From Kribbella steppae (GTDB lineage Bacteria; Actinomycetota; Actinomycetes; Propionibacteriales; Kribbellaceae), in assembly GCF_004342025.1 (NCBI RefSeq), contig NZ_SLWN01000009.1, positions 124,001 through 188,000 on the forward strand: a stretch of DNA of 64,000 bases. The letters are read 5' to 3'. The position numbers and the translations under genes were made by a program. Positions 7,514-15,381 of this stretch are shown piece after piece; the stretch's first letter is position 1, and each line of letters starts with the position of its first letter. The notes beneath the pieces were generated by a model. It made no database searches and was not told where the DNA came from. It saw only the letters and a program-made list of their open reading frames with translations.

Positions 7514-9619
7514 CTACTTGGCGCCGGCGGCGGTCATCTGGCGGAGCTCCTTCTTCAGCTCGGAGATCTCGTCGCGGTAGCGGGCCGCGACCTCGAACTG
7601 GAGCTCGGCCGCGGCGTTGTGCATCTGGTCGGTGAGCTGCTGGATCAGGTCGGCCAGGTCCGACGACGGCAGGCCGCCGGCCAGCTCCTTCGCCTTCTCG
7701 CCGGCCTTCGCCTTACCGCCACCCGGCACCGGTGCCTTGCCGCGCGACTGATTCCGGCCGGAGCCGAGCAGCTCGGCGGTGTCGGCGTCCTCGCGGGCCA
7801 GCATGTCGGTGATGTCGGCGATCCGCTTCCGCAGCGGCTGCGGGTCGACGCCGTTCGCCACGTTGTACGCGATCTGCTTCGCACGGCGCCGGTTCGTCTC
7901 GTCGATGGCCATTTCCATCGACGGGGTGATCTTGTCGGCGTACATGAACACCTGACCGGACACGTTGCGGGCGGCGCGGCCGATGGTCTGGATCAGCGAT
8001 CGGCCTGACCGCAGGAAGCCTTCCTTGTCCGCGTCCAGGATCGCGACCAGCGACACCTCTGGCAGGTCGAGACCCTCTCGCAGCAGGTTGATGCCGACCA
8101 GGACGTCGTACTCACCCATCCGCAGCTCGCGGAGCAGCTCGACCCGGCGCAGCGTGTCCACCTCGCTGTGCAGGTACCTGGTGCGGATACCCATCTCCAG
8201 CAGGTAGTCGGTCAGGTCCTCCGACATCTTCTTGGTCAGCGTCGTGACCAGCACCCGCTCGTTCCGCTCGACCCGGCCCCGGATCTCGTGGATCAGGTCG
8301 TCGATCTGGCCCTTCGTCGGCTTCACGATCACCTCGGGGTCGACCAGACCCGTCGGCCGGATGATTTGCTCGACGAAGCCGTCCGACTTGTCCTGCTCGT
8401 ACTGCCCCGGCGTCGCGGACAGGTACACCGTCTGACCGATCCGCTCCAGGAACTCTTCCCAGCGCAGCGGCCGGTTGTCCATCGCCGACGGCAGCCGGAA
8501 CCCGTGCTCGACCAGCGTGCGCTTCCGGGACATGTCGCCCTCGTACATCCCGCCGATCTGCGGCACGGTGACGTGCGACTCGTCGATGACCAGCAGGAAG
8601 TCCTCGGGGAAGTAGTCCAGCAGGCAGTGCGGCGCCGTCCCCGGCTCACGGCCGTCGGTGTGGCGGGAGTAGTTCTCGATCCCCGAGCAGGTGCCGATCT
8701 GGCGCATCATCTCGATGTCGTACGTCGTCCGCATCCGCAGCCGCTGGGCCTCCAGCAACTGTCCGCCGCGCTCGAGCTCAGCCAGCCGCTCGGCCAGCTC
8801 CGCCTCGATCGAGGTGATCGCGCGCTCCATCCGCTCCGGCGCGGTCACGTAGTGCGTGGCGGCGCCGATGTAGACCTCGTCCTCCTCGCTGAGCACCTCA
8901 CCGGTCAGCGGGTGCAGCGTCATCACCCGCTCGATCTCGTCGCCGAAGAACTCCACCCGGACGGCGAGCTCCTGGTACACCGGGAACACCTCGAGCGTGT
9001 CGCCACGGACCCGGAACGTGCCGCGGGTGCCGGCCAGGTCGTTGCGCGCGTACTGCACCCCGACCAGCTTGCGGAGCAGGCCGTCGCGGTCCATCTCGGT
9101 GCCGACCTTCACGTGGATCATGCGGTTCAGGTACTCGTCCGCGGAGCCCAGGCCATAGATGCAGGAGACGGTCGCGACCACGACCACGTCGCGGCGGGTG
9201 AGCAGCGACCAGGTCGCCGAGTGCCGCAGCCGCTCGACCTCCTCGTTGATCGAGGAGTCCTTCTCGATGTAGGTGTCCGTCTGCGGGACGTACGCCTCCG
9301 GCTGGTAGTAGTCGTAGTACGAGACGAAGTACTCGACGGCGTTGGCCGGGAAGAAGTGCCGCAGTTCGTTGGCGAACTGGGCGGCGAGGGTCTTGTTCGG
9401 CTGCAGGATCAGCATCGGGCGCTGGATCCGCTCGGCCAGCCAGGCGATGGTGGCCGTCTTGCCGGTACCGGTCGCGCCCAGCAGGACGACGTCCTGTTCG
9501 CCGGAGTTGATCCGGCGCTCGAGGTCCGCGATCGCGGTCGGCTGGTCGCCGGCCGGGTCGAAGTCGGACACGACCTTGAGCGGCGCGACCATACGCTGAA
9601 GATCCGAGACCTGTCTCAT
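7514..9619 (-). CDS. uvrB: Excinuclease ABC subunit UvrB
   Basis: A 701-residue DNA-damage recognition helicase of nucleotide excision repair. Visible are the Walker A GATGTGKT (about 48-55), the beta-hairpin SYYDYYQPEAYVP (about 101-113), the DEAD-like VIDESHVT, helicase motifs VLVGINLLREGLDLPEVSLV and QTIGRAARN, and a C-terminal UVR motif that contacts UvrC (about 650-690). I place the start at ATG 9619 (MRQVSDLQRMVAP), where family similarity begins. A GTG at 9628 is in frame and equally possible because the GGAGG lies only 2 nt from the ATG. No SOS box is visible upstream. Confidence 0.96.
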   Translation of the reverse strand: MRQVSDLQRMVAPLKVVSDFDPAGDQPTAIADLERRINSGEQDVVLLGATGTGKTATIAWLAERIQRPMLILQPNKTLAAQFANELRHFFPANAVEYFVSYYDYYQPEAYVPQTDTYIEKDSSINEEVERLRHSATWSLLTRRDVVVVATVSCIYGLGSADEYLNRMIHVKVGTEMDRDGLLRKLVGVQYARNDLAGTRGTFRVRGDTLEVFPVYQELAVRVEFFGDEIERVMTLHPLTGEVLSEEDEVYIGAATHYVTAPERMERAITSIEAELAERLAELERGGQLLEAQRLRMRTTYDIEMMRQIGTCSGIENYSRHTDGREPGTAPHCLLDYFPEDFLLVIDESHVTVPQIGGMYEGDMSRKRTLVEHGFRLPSAMDNRPLRWEEFLERIGQTVYLSATPGQYEQDKSDGFVEQIIRPTGLVDPEVIVKPTKGQIDDLIHEIRGRVERNERVLVTTLTKKMSEDLTDYLLEMGIRTRYLHSEVDTLRRVELLRELRMGEYDVLVGINLLREGLDLPEVSLVAILDADKEGFLRSGRSLIQTIGRAARNVSGQVFMYADKITPSMEMAIDETNRRRAKQIAYNVANGVDPQPLRKRIADITDMLAREDADTAELLGSGRNQSRGKAPVPGGGKAKAGEKAKELAGGLPSSDLADLIQQLTDQMHNAAAELQFEVAARYRDEISELKKELRQMTAAGAK

Positions 9620-9653
9620 GCCCTCCACCGTACGGCCCGCCCCCGACAGTTTC

Positions 9654-9707
9654 TAAAAACCCCAGGTCAGACCCTGGATTCCCCCGCCTCGCTCCGCTCG
9701 GCGGGGG
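9654..9707 (-). terminator. Double-hairpin terminator after the 9712-13780 gene set
   Basis: Minus strand, two stems in a row: CCCCCGCC / GGCGGGGG (9707-9681) and then CCAGG-GTCTGA-CCTGG followed by GGTTTTT (9677-9655). The second is a classical intrinsic terminator. The loop of the first contains the small palindrome CTCGCTCCGCTCG. Confidence 0.75.
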
Positions 9708-9711
9708 GATG

Positions 9712-10533
9712 TCAGAAGCTCTTGACCAGGGTGTTGTTCATGAAGATGAGCTCGTTCACGCGCCGCTTGTAGACGGTGGCCTCCAGACCGGCGTCGGTCG
9801 CGGTGACCTTGTCGAACTGGTCCTGGTAGGCGGTCACGAAACCCTTGAACGGGATCAGCTTCCCGCTCGAGGTCTTCACGTAGGCGGAGTACGACAGCGC
9901 GTAGCAGGCCTTGATCGCCTCGTTCGCGGGCTTGCAGACCACACCCTTGCTGATCCGCACGTTCTTCATGCTGTTCGACTCGACGTCGACCAGGTGCTCG
10001 GCGAACCCCTTGGCGTCGTACAACTCGGTCTGCCGGACCCAGTAGTACCCGTCGATCAGGCCACGCCGGTTGAACTGCTGCAGGATGTAGTTCTTCCCGC
10101 CCTTGGACTTGTCCCAGTCCGGCAGCCAGCCCTTGGCCGGGGTGAACCAGATCCCGCCGCCCACCTCGACCCCGGTGTCGTTCGGGCCCTTGGTGATCAC
10201 TGCCTTGGTCGGCGTCGGCGGCGTGTACATGGTGCCGGTCGGGTCCGGGGTATCGGTCGCGACCGGTTCTCCTTCATCACCGCCACCGGTGACCAGCAGG
10301 ACCACGCCGACCGCGACCAGGACGACGGCCAGGATCGCGCAGCCGATGATGATCAACTGGCTCCGGTTCGACTTCCGCGGCCGCTGCGGCTGCCGCGGTC
10401 CGGTGCCCCAGCCGCCGGGGCCGGATCCACCAGGGCCGGATCCACCGGGGCCGGAGGCGCCGGAAGCCGGACCCCAGCCGCCGGACGAGGGGGCGGGTGG
10501 CGGTCCCGGGGGCGGCCCGTACTGCTGACTCAT
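9712..10533 (-). CDS. Single-pass membrane protein with proline/glycine-rich N-terminus (paralogue 3 of 3)
   Basis: 273 residues: a cytoplasmic Pro/Gly-rich stretch (1-55, with GPGGSGPGG repeats), one membrane helix (about 59-83, IIIGCAILAVVLVAVGVVLL), a Thr/Pro linker and a C-terminal outer domain of about 150 residues. The outer domain has VEVGGGIWFTPAKGW, a YYWVRQ strand, two cysteines (CKPANEAIKAC) and FKGFVTAYQDQFDKVTATD. The same ordered motifs occur in the next two genes upstream, so the three are paralogues. ATG 10533 follows GAGGAAC. No function is known to me; topology suggests an envelope sensor or surface protein. Confidence 0.85.
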   Translation of the reverse strand: MSQQYGPPPGPPPAPSSGGWGPASGASGPGGSGPGGSGPGGWGTGPRQPQRPRKSNRSQLIIIGCAILAVVLVAVGVVLLVTGGGDEGEPVATDTPDPTGTMYTPPTPTKAVITKGPNDTGVEVGGGIWFTPAKGWLPDWDKSKGGKNYILQQFNRRGLIDGYYWVRQTELYDAKGFAEHLVDVESNSMKNVRISKGVVCKPANEAIKACYALSYSAYVKTSSGKLIPFKGFVTAYQDQFDKVTATDAGLEATVYKRRVNELIFMNNTLVKSF

Positions 10534-10567
10534 AGCTGTTCCTCGTGGTGTGTCTGAGATGTCATCA

Positions 10568-11443
10568 TCAGAGGCTGTCGAGCACTGACTTCTTCATCGT
10601 CTCGGCGTCCGCCTCGGCCTTCTGGGCGAAGTCGACCCGGGTCCGGAAGTCCAATGCGGTGGCCACGTTGTCCTTGCGCCGGTACACCTCCACGTAGCCC
10701 TGCACCTTCACGTCCTGCCCGTTCTTGTCCTTGGCGGTAGAGGTGTAGCTGATCGCGACGCACTCCTCCAAGACGTCCTTCGGACACGGCAGGTTCCGGG
10801 TGTTGCCGAGCTGGGCGATCTCGTTCTCGGTCTCGCCCTCGACGATCGCCAGCAGGTACGCCTGCGCGGTCACGTTCTGCTTCTGCCGGACCCAGAAGAA
10901 CGCCCGGGCCTCGCCGTTCGGTGCGTAGGTGACGAGTTCCTTGCCCTGCTTCTCCTTCTCCAGCAGGCTCCAGCCCTCGACCGGTACGACGGACACGCCG
11001 AAGCCGACCTGGAGCGCGTTGGCCGGCGGCACGTACGACGTCACCGGCGTACTCGCCGTCGGTGCCGGCGACTGGGTCGGCGGCGGCTCGGCGGTGTCGT
11101 CGCCACCGGACAGCAGGACGAGCGCGACCGCGACCAGCACGACCACGATCAGCCCGGCACCGATCGGGAGCAGCAGCGGCGGGATCCGCGGACTCTTCTT
11201 CTCCGGCGGTGGCCGCCGCAACGACGGCGCCCCCACCTTCTCGCCCCATGCGGAACTCGTCTCCGTGGCCGGACCGGGCCCAGGCGTGTCGGTCCACGGA
11301 CTGGGCGGAGGTGCTACTTCCTGGTTCCACGGCGACGGCGGCAGCTCCGCTTCCTGCGGAGCCGCCGCGTCGTCGTTGTCCGGTCCGGGCTGGTTGACCC
11401 AGGGGTTGCCTGCGCCGGCACCCTTGTCGCGCTTACCGGTCAC
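10568..11443 (-). CDS. Single-pass membrane protein (paralogue 2 of 3)
   Basis: 291 residues: a hydrophilic N-terminal half rich in Pro, Trp and acidic residues (1-85, PPSPW repeats), one membrane helix (about 88-111, IPPLLLPIGAGLIVVVLVAV), a Pro/Thr linker and an outer domain. Shared features with its neighbours are LQVGFGVSVVPVEGW, FFWVRQKQ, a cysteine pair (CPKDVLEEC) and VQGYVEVYRRKDNVATALDF. GTG 11443 overlaps the stop of the upstream paralogue by 4 nt (GTGA), so translation is coupled. Function unknown. Confidence 0.85.
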   Translation of the reverse strand: MTGKRDKGAGAGNPWVNQPGPDNDDAAAPQEAELPPSPWNQEVAPPPSPWTDTPGPGPATETSSAWGEKVGAPSLRRPPPEKKSPRIPPLLLPIGAGLIVVVLVAVALVLLSGGDDTAEPPPTQSPAPTASTPVTSYVPPANALQVGFGVSVVPVEGWSLLEKEKQGKELVTYAPNGEARAFFWVRQKQNVTAQAYLLAIVEGETENEIAQLGNTRNLPCPKDVLEECVAISYTSTAKDKNGQDVKVQGYVEVYRRKDNVATALDFRTRVDFAQKAEADAETMKKSVLDSL

Positions 11444-12498
11444 TGGCTCCTGACCACCGACTTCAGCATCGCCGTCGTGTCCGGCTGGACGGTGGAGATC
11501 TTGTCCTTGCGTCCGTACACCCGAATGATCGTGATCACGCCGTCGTTGCGCTCGATCACGCCGACGAACCCGACCACCGGCAAGCTGCCGTTCTGGGTGG
11601 ACGACACGGCCTGGAAGCTCTGGGTGGTGACGACCTTGACCTCGGTCTTGTCGTTCTCGCCCGGCTTGGTCTCCTTCGGCTGACCCGTCTTGACCTGCGA
11701 CAGGCCCTTCGTCTCGATCTTCAGCAGTTCCGGCAGCACGGTCGAGGTGGTCTCGCCGTCGGCCTTGAACGCGTTCACCATGAAGTAGGCCTCGCCCTGC
11801 TTGAGCAGGTAGACACCGGAGAAGTTGTCCAGGCTCTTGCGGACGTAACCGGGCTGCGGCTTCACGTAGACGCCCTGGGCGACCTCGATGCCCTCGTCGA
11901 CGTTGCCGGTCGGCTCGGGCGACGGGCTCTCGGTGCTGGTGGTGGTCGGCTCCGGGTTCGGGCCGGCCTGCTCGTCGTCACCGCCGCCGAAGATCAGGGC
12001 CAGGACGACACCGATCACGGCGACGACGACGAGCGCACCGCCGGCCATGAACAGGATCTTGTTCCCGCCCTTGCCGCGCGGGGGCTGATCGCCGTACTGA
12101 CCCCACTGCTGCTGGCCAGCGCCGTACGGCTGCTGCTGTTGTTGCTGGCCCGGGTACCCCTGCTGTTGCGGGTAGCCCTGCTGGCCCGGGTGCTGCTGTT
12201 GCTGACCCGGGTACTGCTGCTGGCCCGGGTAAGGCTGTTGCCCCGGCTGCTGGCCCTGGTACGGCGGCTGGCCCGGCTGACCGTAGCCAGGTGGAGCCTG
12301 CTGCGGCCGCCCGTACCCGGGCTGCGCCTGCCCAGGGTGCGCCTGCCCAGGCTGCTGCCCGTAACCCGGCTGCCCCTGCGGCTGCCCGTATCCAGGCTGC
12401 TGACCCGGCTGGCCCTGGTACGGCGGCTGGCCCGGCTGGCCGCCGTACGGCTGCTGCCCCTGGCCGCCCTGTCCGTATGGCGGTTGCTGGCCACTCAT
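11440..12498 (-). CDS. Single-pass membrane protein with Gln/Pro/Gly/Tyr repeats (paralogue 1 of 3)
   Basis: 352 residues: a long low-complexity N-terminus (1-150) built from PGQ, QQPY and GYPQQQ repeats, one membrane helix (about 160-183, ILFMAGGALVVVAVIGVVLA), an acidic/Thr-Pro linker and an outer domain with IEVAQGVYVKPQPGY, GVYLLKQGEAYFMV and VVGFVGVIERNDGVITII. ATG 12498 is chosen because it has GAGGA 8 nt upstream and opens the repeat region; the open frame before it encodes unrelated basic residues. Unlike its two paralogues it lacks the cysteine pair. Function unknown. Confidence 0.85.
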   Translation of the reverse strand: MSGQQPPYGQGGQGQQPYGGQPGQPPYQGQPGQQPGYGQPQGQPGYGQQPGQAHPGQAQPGYGRPQQAPPGYGQPGQPPYQGQQPGQQPYPGQQQYPGQQQQHPGQQGYPQQQGYPGQQQQQQPYGAGQQQWGQYGDQPPRGKGGNKILFMAGGALVVVAVIGVVLALIFGGGDDEQAGPNPEPTTTSTESPSPEPTGNVDEGIEVAQGVYVKPQPGYVRKSLDNFSGVYLLKQGEAYFMVNAFKADGETTSTVLPELLKIETKGLSQVKTGQPKETKPGENDKTEVKVVTTQSFQAVSSTQNGSLPVVGFVGVIERNDGVITIIRVYGRKDKISTVQPDTTAMLKSVVRSQ

Positions 12499-12574
12499 GC
12501 ACGTCCTCGCTTCGCTCCGGGCGCGCCTGAGGCACAAGTTGCGCTGTGTTTTCTGATGAACTCGCTGCGCTCGC

Positions 12575-13780
12575 TCATGCCTGCGTCTCTCCAGTCGTCG
12601 CCTCGTACCCACCTGCTGCCACCGGTGCTGTCACACCCCGGTCGGACTTCGGCACTGACCGCACCGAGTTGCCGCACGCGGAGCAGAAGTCGGAGTGCGG
12701 CAGCAGCGGCATCTCACACCGCGAGCAGAAGGCCAGGTCACCCGACGCGTGGTTGGAACCGCCCCGCGCGGCCGCTTCCAGCGCCGCCTCGAGCAGACCC
12801 TTGTGCAGCACGGTGCGGACCCGGATGATCAGCGCGCCGAGCAGCAGCAGACCCCAGACGACGGCGAGGATCGCGCCGATCGTCGAGCCGTGACCGCCGA
12901 CGAAGCCGAGCAGGTAGACACCACCCTGGAACAGCGCGTTGATCAGGATCGCCTGGATCACGCCGGCCACCCAGCGCGGGGTGAAGCCGTCGTACCCCTC
13001 GCCCAGGCCGGAGAACTCGGCGGCTGCGAGGCCGGTCGCCGATCCGTAGATCAGCGGCTTGATGAACCCGTGCAGGACCACGATCGAGATCCACGTACCG
13101 GTGCTGCTGCCCGGACCGGCGAAGCCGCCGCTGATCCAGCCCCAGTGCAGCACCAGCGTCTCGAAGCAGGCGAACCCGACACCGGCCACCACGCCGAACG
13201 TGAAGCCGTCCATCAGGTCGTCGTACCGCGGCCGGGAGGCCAGGTAGAGCGGGCCGATCTGGCGGATCAGCTCGGACACGACCGGGACCAGCAGGAGCAG
13301 GATCAGCAGATCCCGCAGGGCCGGTCCGGCGTCGTTGCCGCCGATCGTGTCGATCGACAGCACGATCTTGTCCGACCAGAGCCAGGTGAAGACCGCGGCC
13401 AGTACGCCGGTCAGCACGAACGCCGCGGCGACGACCGGGACCGGCTCGTCCTCCCACAGGTTCACGTCGTACAGGTAGAGGATGTAGACGATCGGAATGG
13501 AGAAGGCGGCCACCATGATCGCCACCGGCAGAGCGCCGAGCGCGGCCGTGACGACCGTCAGCAGCAGCGCGACGCCCAGGGCGACCTTGTAGGTATAGGG
13601 CTGCCGGCCGGCGCCCTGCGGCATGATCGTCGAGACCAGCCGGAACGACGCCACCGGCTCATCCGGCCTGGCGGCGTACGCCTTCTTCCGCTCGGCGTCC
13701 CCGGAGCGCACATCATTGCCACAGTGGTGGCAGAAATGCGATACCTCGGGGACGTCTGAGTTGCAGCGCGGACAGACCAC
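12575..13780 (-). CDS. PrsW-like polytopic membrane protein with zinc ribbons at both ends
   Basis: 401 residues. An N-terminal zinc ribbon (CPRC-CHHC, 3-20) and a C-terminal one (CSRC-CSAC, about 355-373) flank eight or so membrane segments. The core has PrsW-type order: VVSELIRQIGPLYL, DLMDGFTFGVVAGVGFACFE and HGFIKPLIYGSATG. Active PrsW proteases have EExxK and a histidine before PLF; here these read SELIR and K, so two key positions differ. GTG 13780 has GGGAGGA about 5 nt upstream. It precedes three membrane-anchored paralogues on the same strand. It may be an inactive PrsW relative or a regulator of those proteins; that is inference. Confidence 0.75.
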   Translation of the reverse strand: MVCPRCNSDVPEVSHFCHHCGNDVRSGDAERKKAYAARPDEPVASFRLVSTIMPQGAGRQPYTYKVALGVALLLTVVTAALGALPVAIMVAAFSIPIVYILYLYDVNLWEDEPVPVVAAAFVLTGVLAAVFTWLWSDKIVLSIDTIGGNDAGPALRDLLILLLLVPVVSELIRQIGPLYLASRPRYDDLMDGFTFGVVAGVGFACFETLVLHWGWISGGFAGPGSSTGTWISIVVLHGFIKPLIYGSATGLAAAEFSGLGEGYDGFTPRWVAGVIQAILINALFQGGVYLLGFVGGHGSTIGAILAVVWGLLLLGALIIRVRTVLHKGLLEAALEAAARGGSNHASGDLAFCSRCEMPLLPHSDFCSACGNSVRSVPKSDRGVTAPVAAGGYEATTGETQA

Positions 13781-13838
13781 GCCATCCTCCCAACCTCGGA
13801 CGTCCGGACCGGCGCGGGGCCGCGCCGACGGTGGTGCC

Positions 13839-13857
13839 GGCCCGGGTCACCCGGGCC
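13839..13857 (-). terminator. GC-rich palindrome downstream of coaE
   Basis: GGCCCGGGT-c-ACCCGGGCC, a perfect 9-bp inverted repeat located about 60 nt past the coaE stop. No T-run follows, so termination is probable but not certain. The rest of 13781-13915 shows nothing else. Confidence 0.5.
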
Positions 13858-13915
13858 GAACCGGGACAGATTCTCGTACAGGCCCGCCCTGGACCCATCA
13901 TTTACCGCGCAGGGG

Positions 13916-14533
13916 TCACGGTTTCGTGTCCGGACCGTGCCCTACCCGCTGCTGTAACCCGGCCCACACCTCGCCGATCCGCCGATCCAGGTCGTCGAGC
14001 GTGCCGGAGTTGTCCACGACGAGATCGGCCACCGCGAGCCGGTCGTCGCGGGACGCCTGACTGGCGATCCGCTGTTTCGCTTCCGCCTCAGTCATCCCGC
14101 GCTGCTTGGTGAGCCGTTCGAGTTGTACGTCGACCGGCGTATCGACGACCAGGACGACGTCGAACCGGTCCGCCTGACCGGTCTCGACCAGCAGCGGGAT
14201 GTCGTGCACCACGACCGCGTCGGCCGGCGCGGCCGCCTCGATCTCGGCCGCCCGGGCCCGGACCCGCGGATGGATGATCGCCTCCAGCGTGCGCCGGGCA
14301 GCCTCGTCACCGAACACGATCCGCCCGACCGCCGGCCGATCCAGCTCACCCTCGGCAGTCAGTACGCCGTCGCCGAACGCCTCGACCACCTCGGCCAGCC
14401 CGTCGGTGCCCTTGGCCACCACCTCGCGCGCGAGTACGTCGGAGTCGATCAGCACCGCCCCACGCTCCGCCAGCCGCGACGACACCGCACTCTTCCCGGA
14501 CCCGATCCCACCGGTCAGTCCCACTCTCAGCAC
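13916..14533 (-). CDS. coaE: Dephospho-CoA kinase
   Basis: A 205-residue P-loop kinase catalysing the last step of coenzyme A synthesis (dephospho-CoA to CoA). P-loop GLTGGIGSGKS (5-15), DSDVLAREVV (lid/CoA region), the HPRVR motif and VVVHDIPLLVETG are all present, and the length matches single-domain bacterial CoaE. The start is GTG 14533 with no Shine-Dalgarno but TAGGGT 6 nt upstream. It lies next to rpsA, with a divergent hypothetical gene between, an arrangement familiar in actinobacteria. Confidence 0.94.
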   Translation of the reverse strand: MLRVGLTGGIGSGKSAVSSRLAERGAVLIDSDVLAREVVAKGTDGLAEVVEAFGDGVLTAEGELDRPAVGRIVFGDEAARRTLEAIIHPRVRARAAEIEAAAPADAVVVHDIPLLVETGQADRFDVVLVVDTPVDVQLERLTKQRGMTEAEAKQRIASQASRDDRLAVADLVVDNSGTLDDLDRRIGEVWAGLQQRVGHGPDTKP

Positions 14534-14539
14534 GCCAGC

Positions 14540-14545
14540 ACCCTA
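14540..14545 (-). promoter_or_regulatory. -10 hexamer for leaderless coaE
   Basis: TAGGGT on the minus strand, exactly 6 nt before the GTG of coaE, fits the TANNNT-N6/7-start pattern of leaderless actinobacterial mRNAs. Confidence 0.5.
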
Positions 14546-14588
14546 CTCAGCCCCTCACTCGGACGCGCAGACCGGCCTAGCATGGAAC

Positions 14589-15299
14589 ATGGAGTGGATG
14601 CTGCTGGTACTCGGCGGCGGTTGCGCGGCCGCTGCCGGACGGTACGTGTGGTTCCGGCGGGCGGCGCGGCGCCGGACTGCTCTCGAGCTGGAACACATCC
14701 GGCGGACGGCCGAAGCGGACGCGATCCACTTCGGCGAGGAGTTGGCGCGATTCGGCGAGTCTCCGGCCGCGCGCGACCTCGACGCCGAGACACGGCACGA
14801 CTACCAGACCGCCCTCGACGCCTACGAATCCGCCAAACGCGCCGTCGATTACCTGCGGTCGGCCGAGTCGGTGCGGGTCGTCGTCGACACCCTCACCTCG
14901 GGCCGGTACGCGCTGGCGTGCGTTCGTGCCCGGGTCGCCGGCCGGCCACTCCCCGAGCGCCGTACGCCCTGCTTCTTCAACCCGCAACACGGGCCGTCGA
15001 CCACCGAAGTCGTCTGGACTCCGCGCAACGGGCCGACGCGCCGAGTGTCCGCATGCGCCCAGGACGCCGCCCGGATCCGCGCCGGCGAGGACGCACCGGT
15101 GTACCTGGTCCGGTACGGCGAACAGCAGATCCCGCTCTGGGAACCGGGTGCGCCGATCGAGCCGTACCGGATCAGCTTCTTCGCCTCCAGTGGTGCCCGT
15201 GCCCAGGTGATCGGGCTGAGGTCGGAGCTGATGGGTGAAGGCGGCGGCACTTGGGGCAACGGTCTCGGCGACCCGAAACCGCGCCGCCCCTACGACTGA
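14589..15299 (+). CDS. Conserved-looking hypothetical protein with N-terminal membrane anchor
   Basis: 236 residues. A short hydrophobic N-terminus (MEWMLLVLGGGCAAAAGRY) is followed by a charged helical region (30-110, coiled-coil-like) and a C-terminal domain with RTPCFFNPQHGPS and RRVSACAQDAARIRAGE. Two conserved-looking cysteines sit in those motifs. ATG 14589 has no good ribosome site; TAGCAT lies 5 nt upstream. It is divergent from coaE and convergent with rpsA. I do not recognise a named family; the anchor suggests a membrane-bound protein facing the cytoplasm or the wall. Confidence 0.75.
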   Translation: MEWMLLVLGGGCAAAAGRYVWFRRAARRRTALELEHIRRTAEADAIHFGEELARFGESPAARDLDAETRHDYQTALDAYESAKRAVDYLRSAESVRVVVDTLTSGRYALACVRARVAGRPLPERRTPCFFNPQHGPSTTEVVWTPRNGPTRRVSACAQDAARIRAGEDAPVYLVRYGEQQIPLWEPGAPIEPYRISFFASSGARAQVIGLRSELMGEGGGTWGNGLGDPKPRRPYD

Positions 15300-15315
15300 G
15301 GCCGGACGTGCGAGA

Positions 15316-15344
15316 CCCCCGCATCCAGTACGGGGATGCGGGGG
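15316..15344. terminator. Bidirectional terminator between the hypothetical gene and rpsA
   Basis: Perfect 11-bp stem CCCCCGCATCC / GGATGCGGGGG with a 7-nt loop, placed between two convergent stop codons. Confidence 0.8.
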
Positions 15345-15381
15345 CCTCGGGCCTATCGGTCAAGCAGAGCCTGGGTCAGGG

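Noticed and set aside
9620..9711. Possible SOS box upstream of uvrB
   Set aside because: I looked for the actinobacterial GAAC...GTTC dyad and did not find it in the interval.
8168..9772. A 534-codon open frame antisense to uvrB
   Set aside because: Composition is that of an antisense shadow; no motif or ribosome site.
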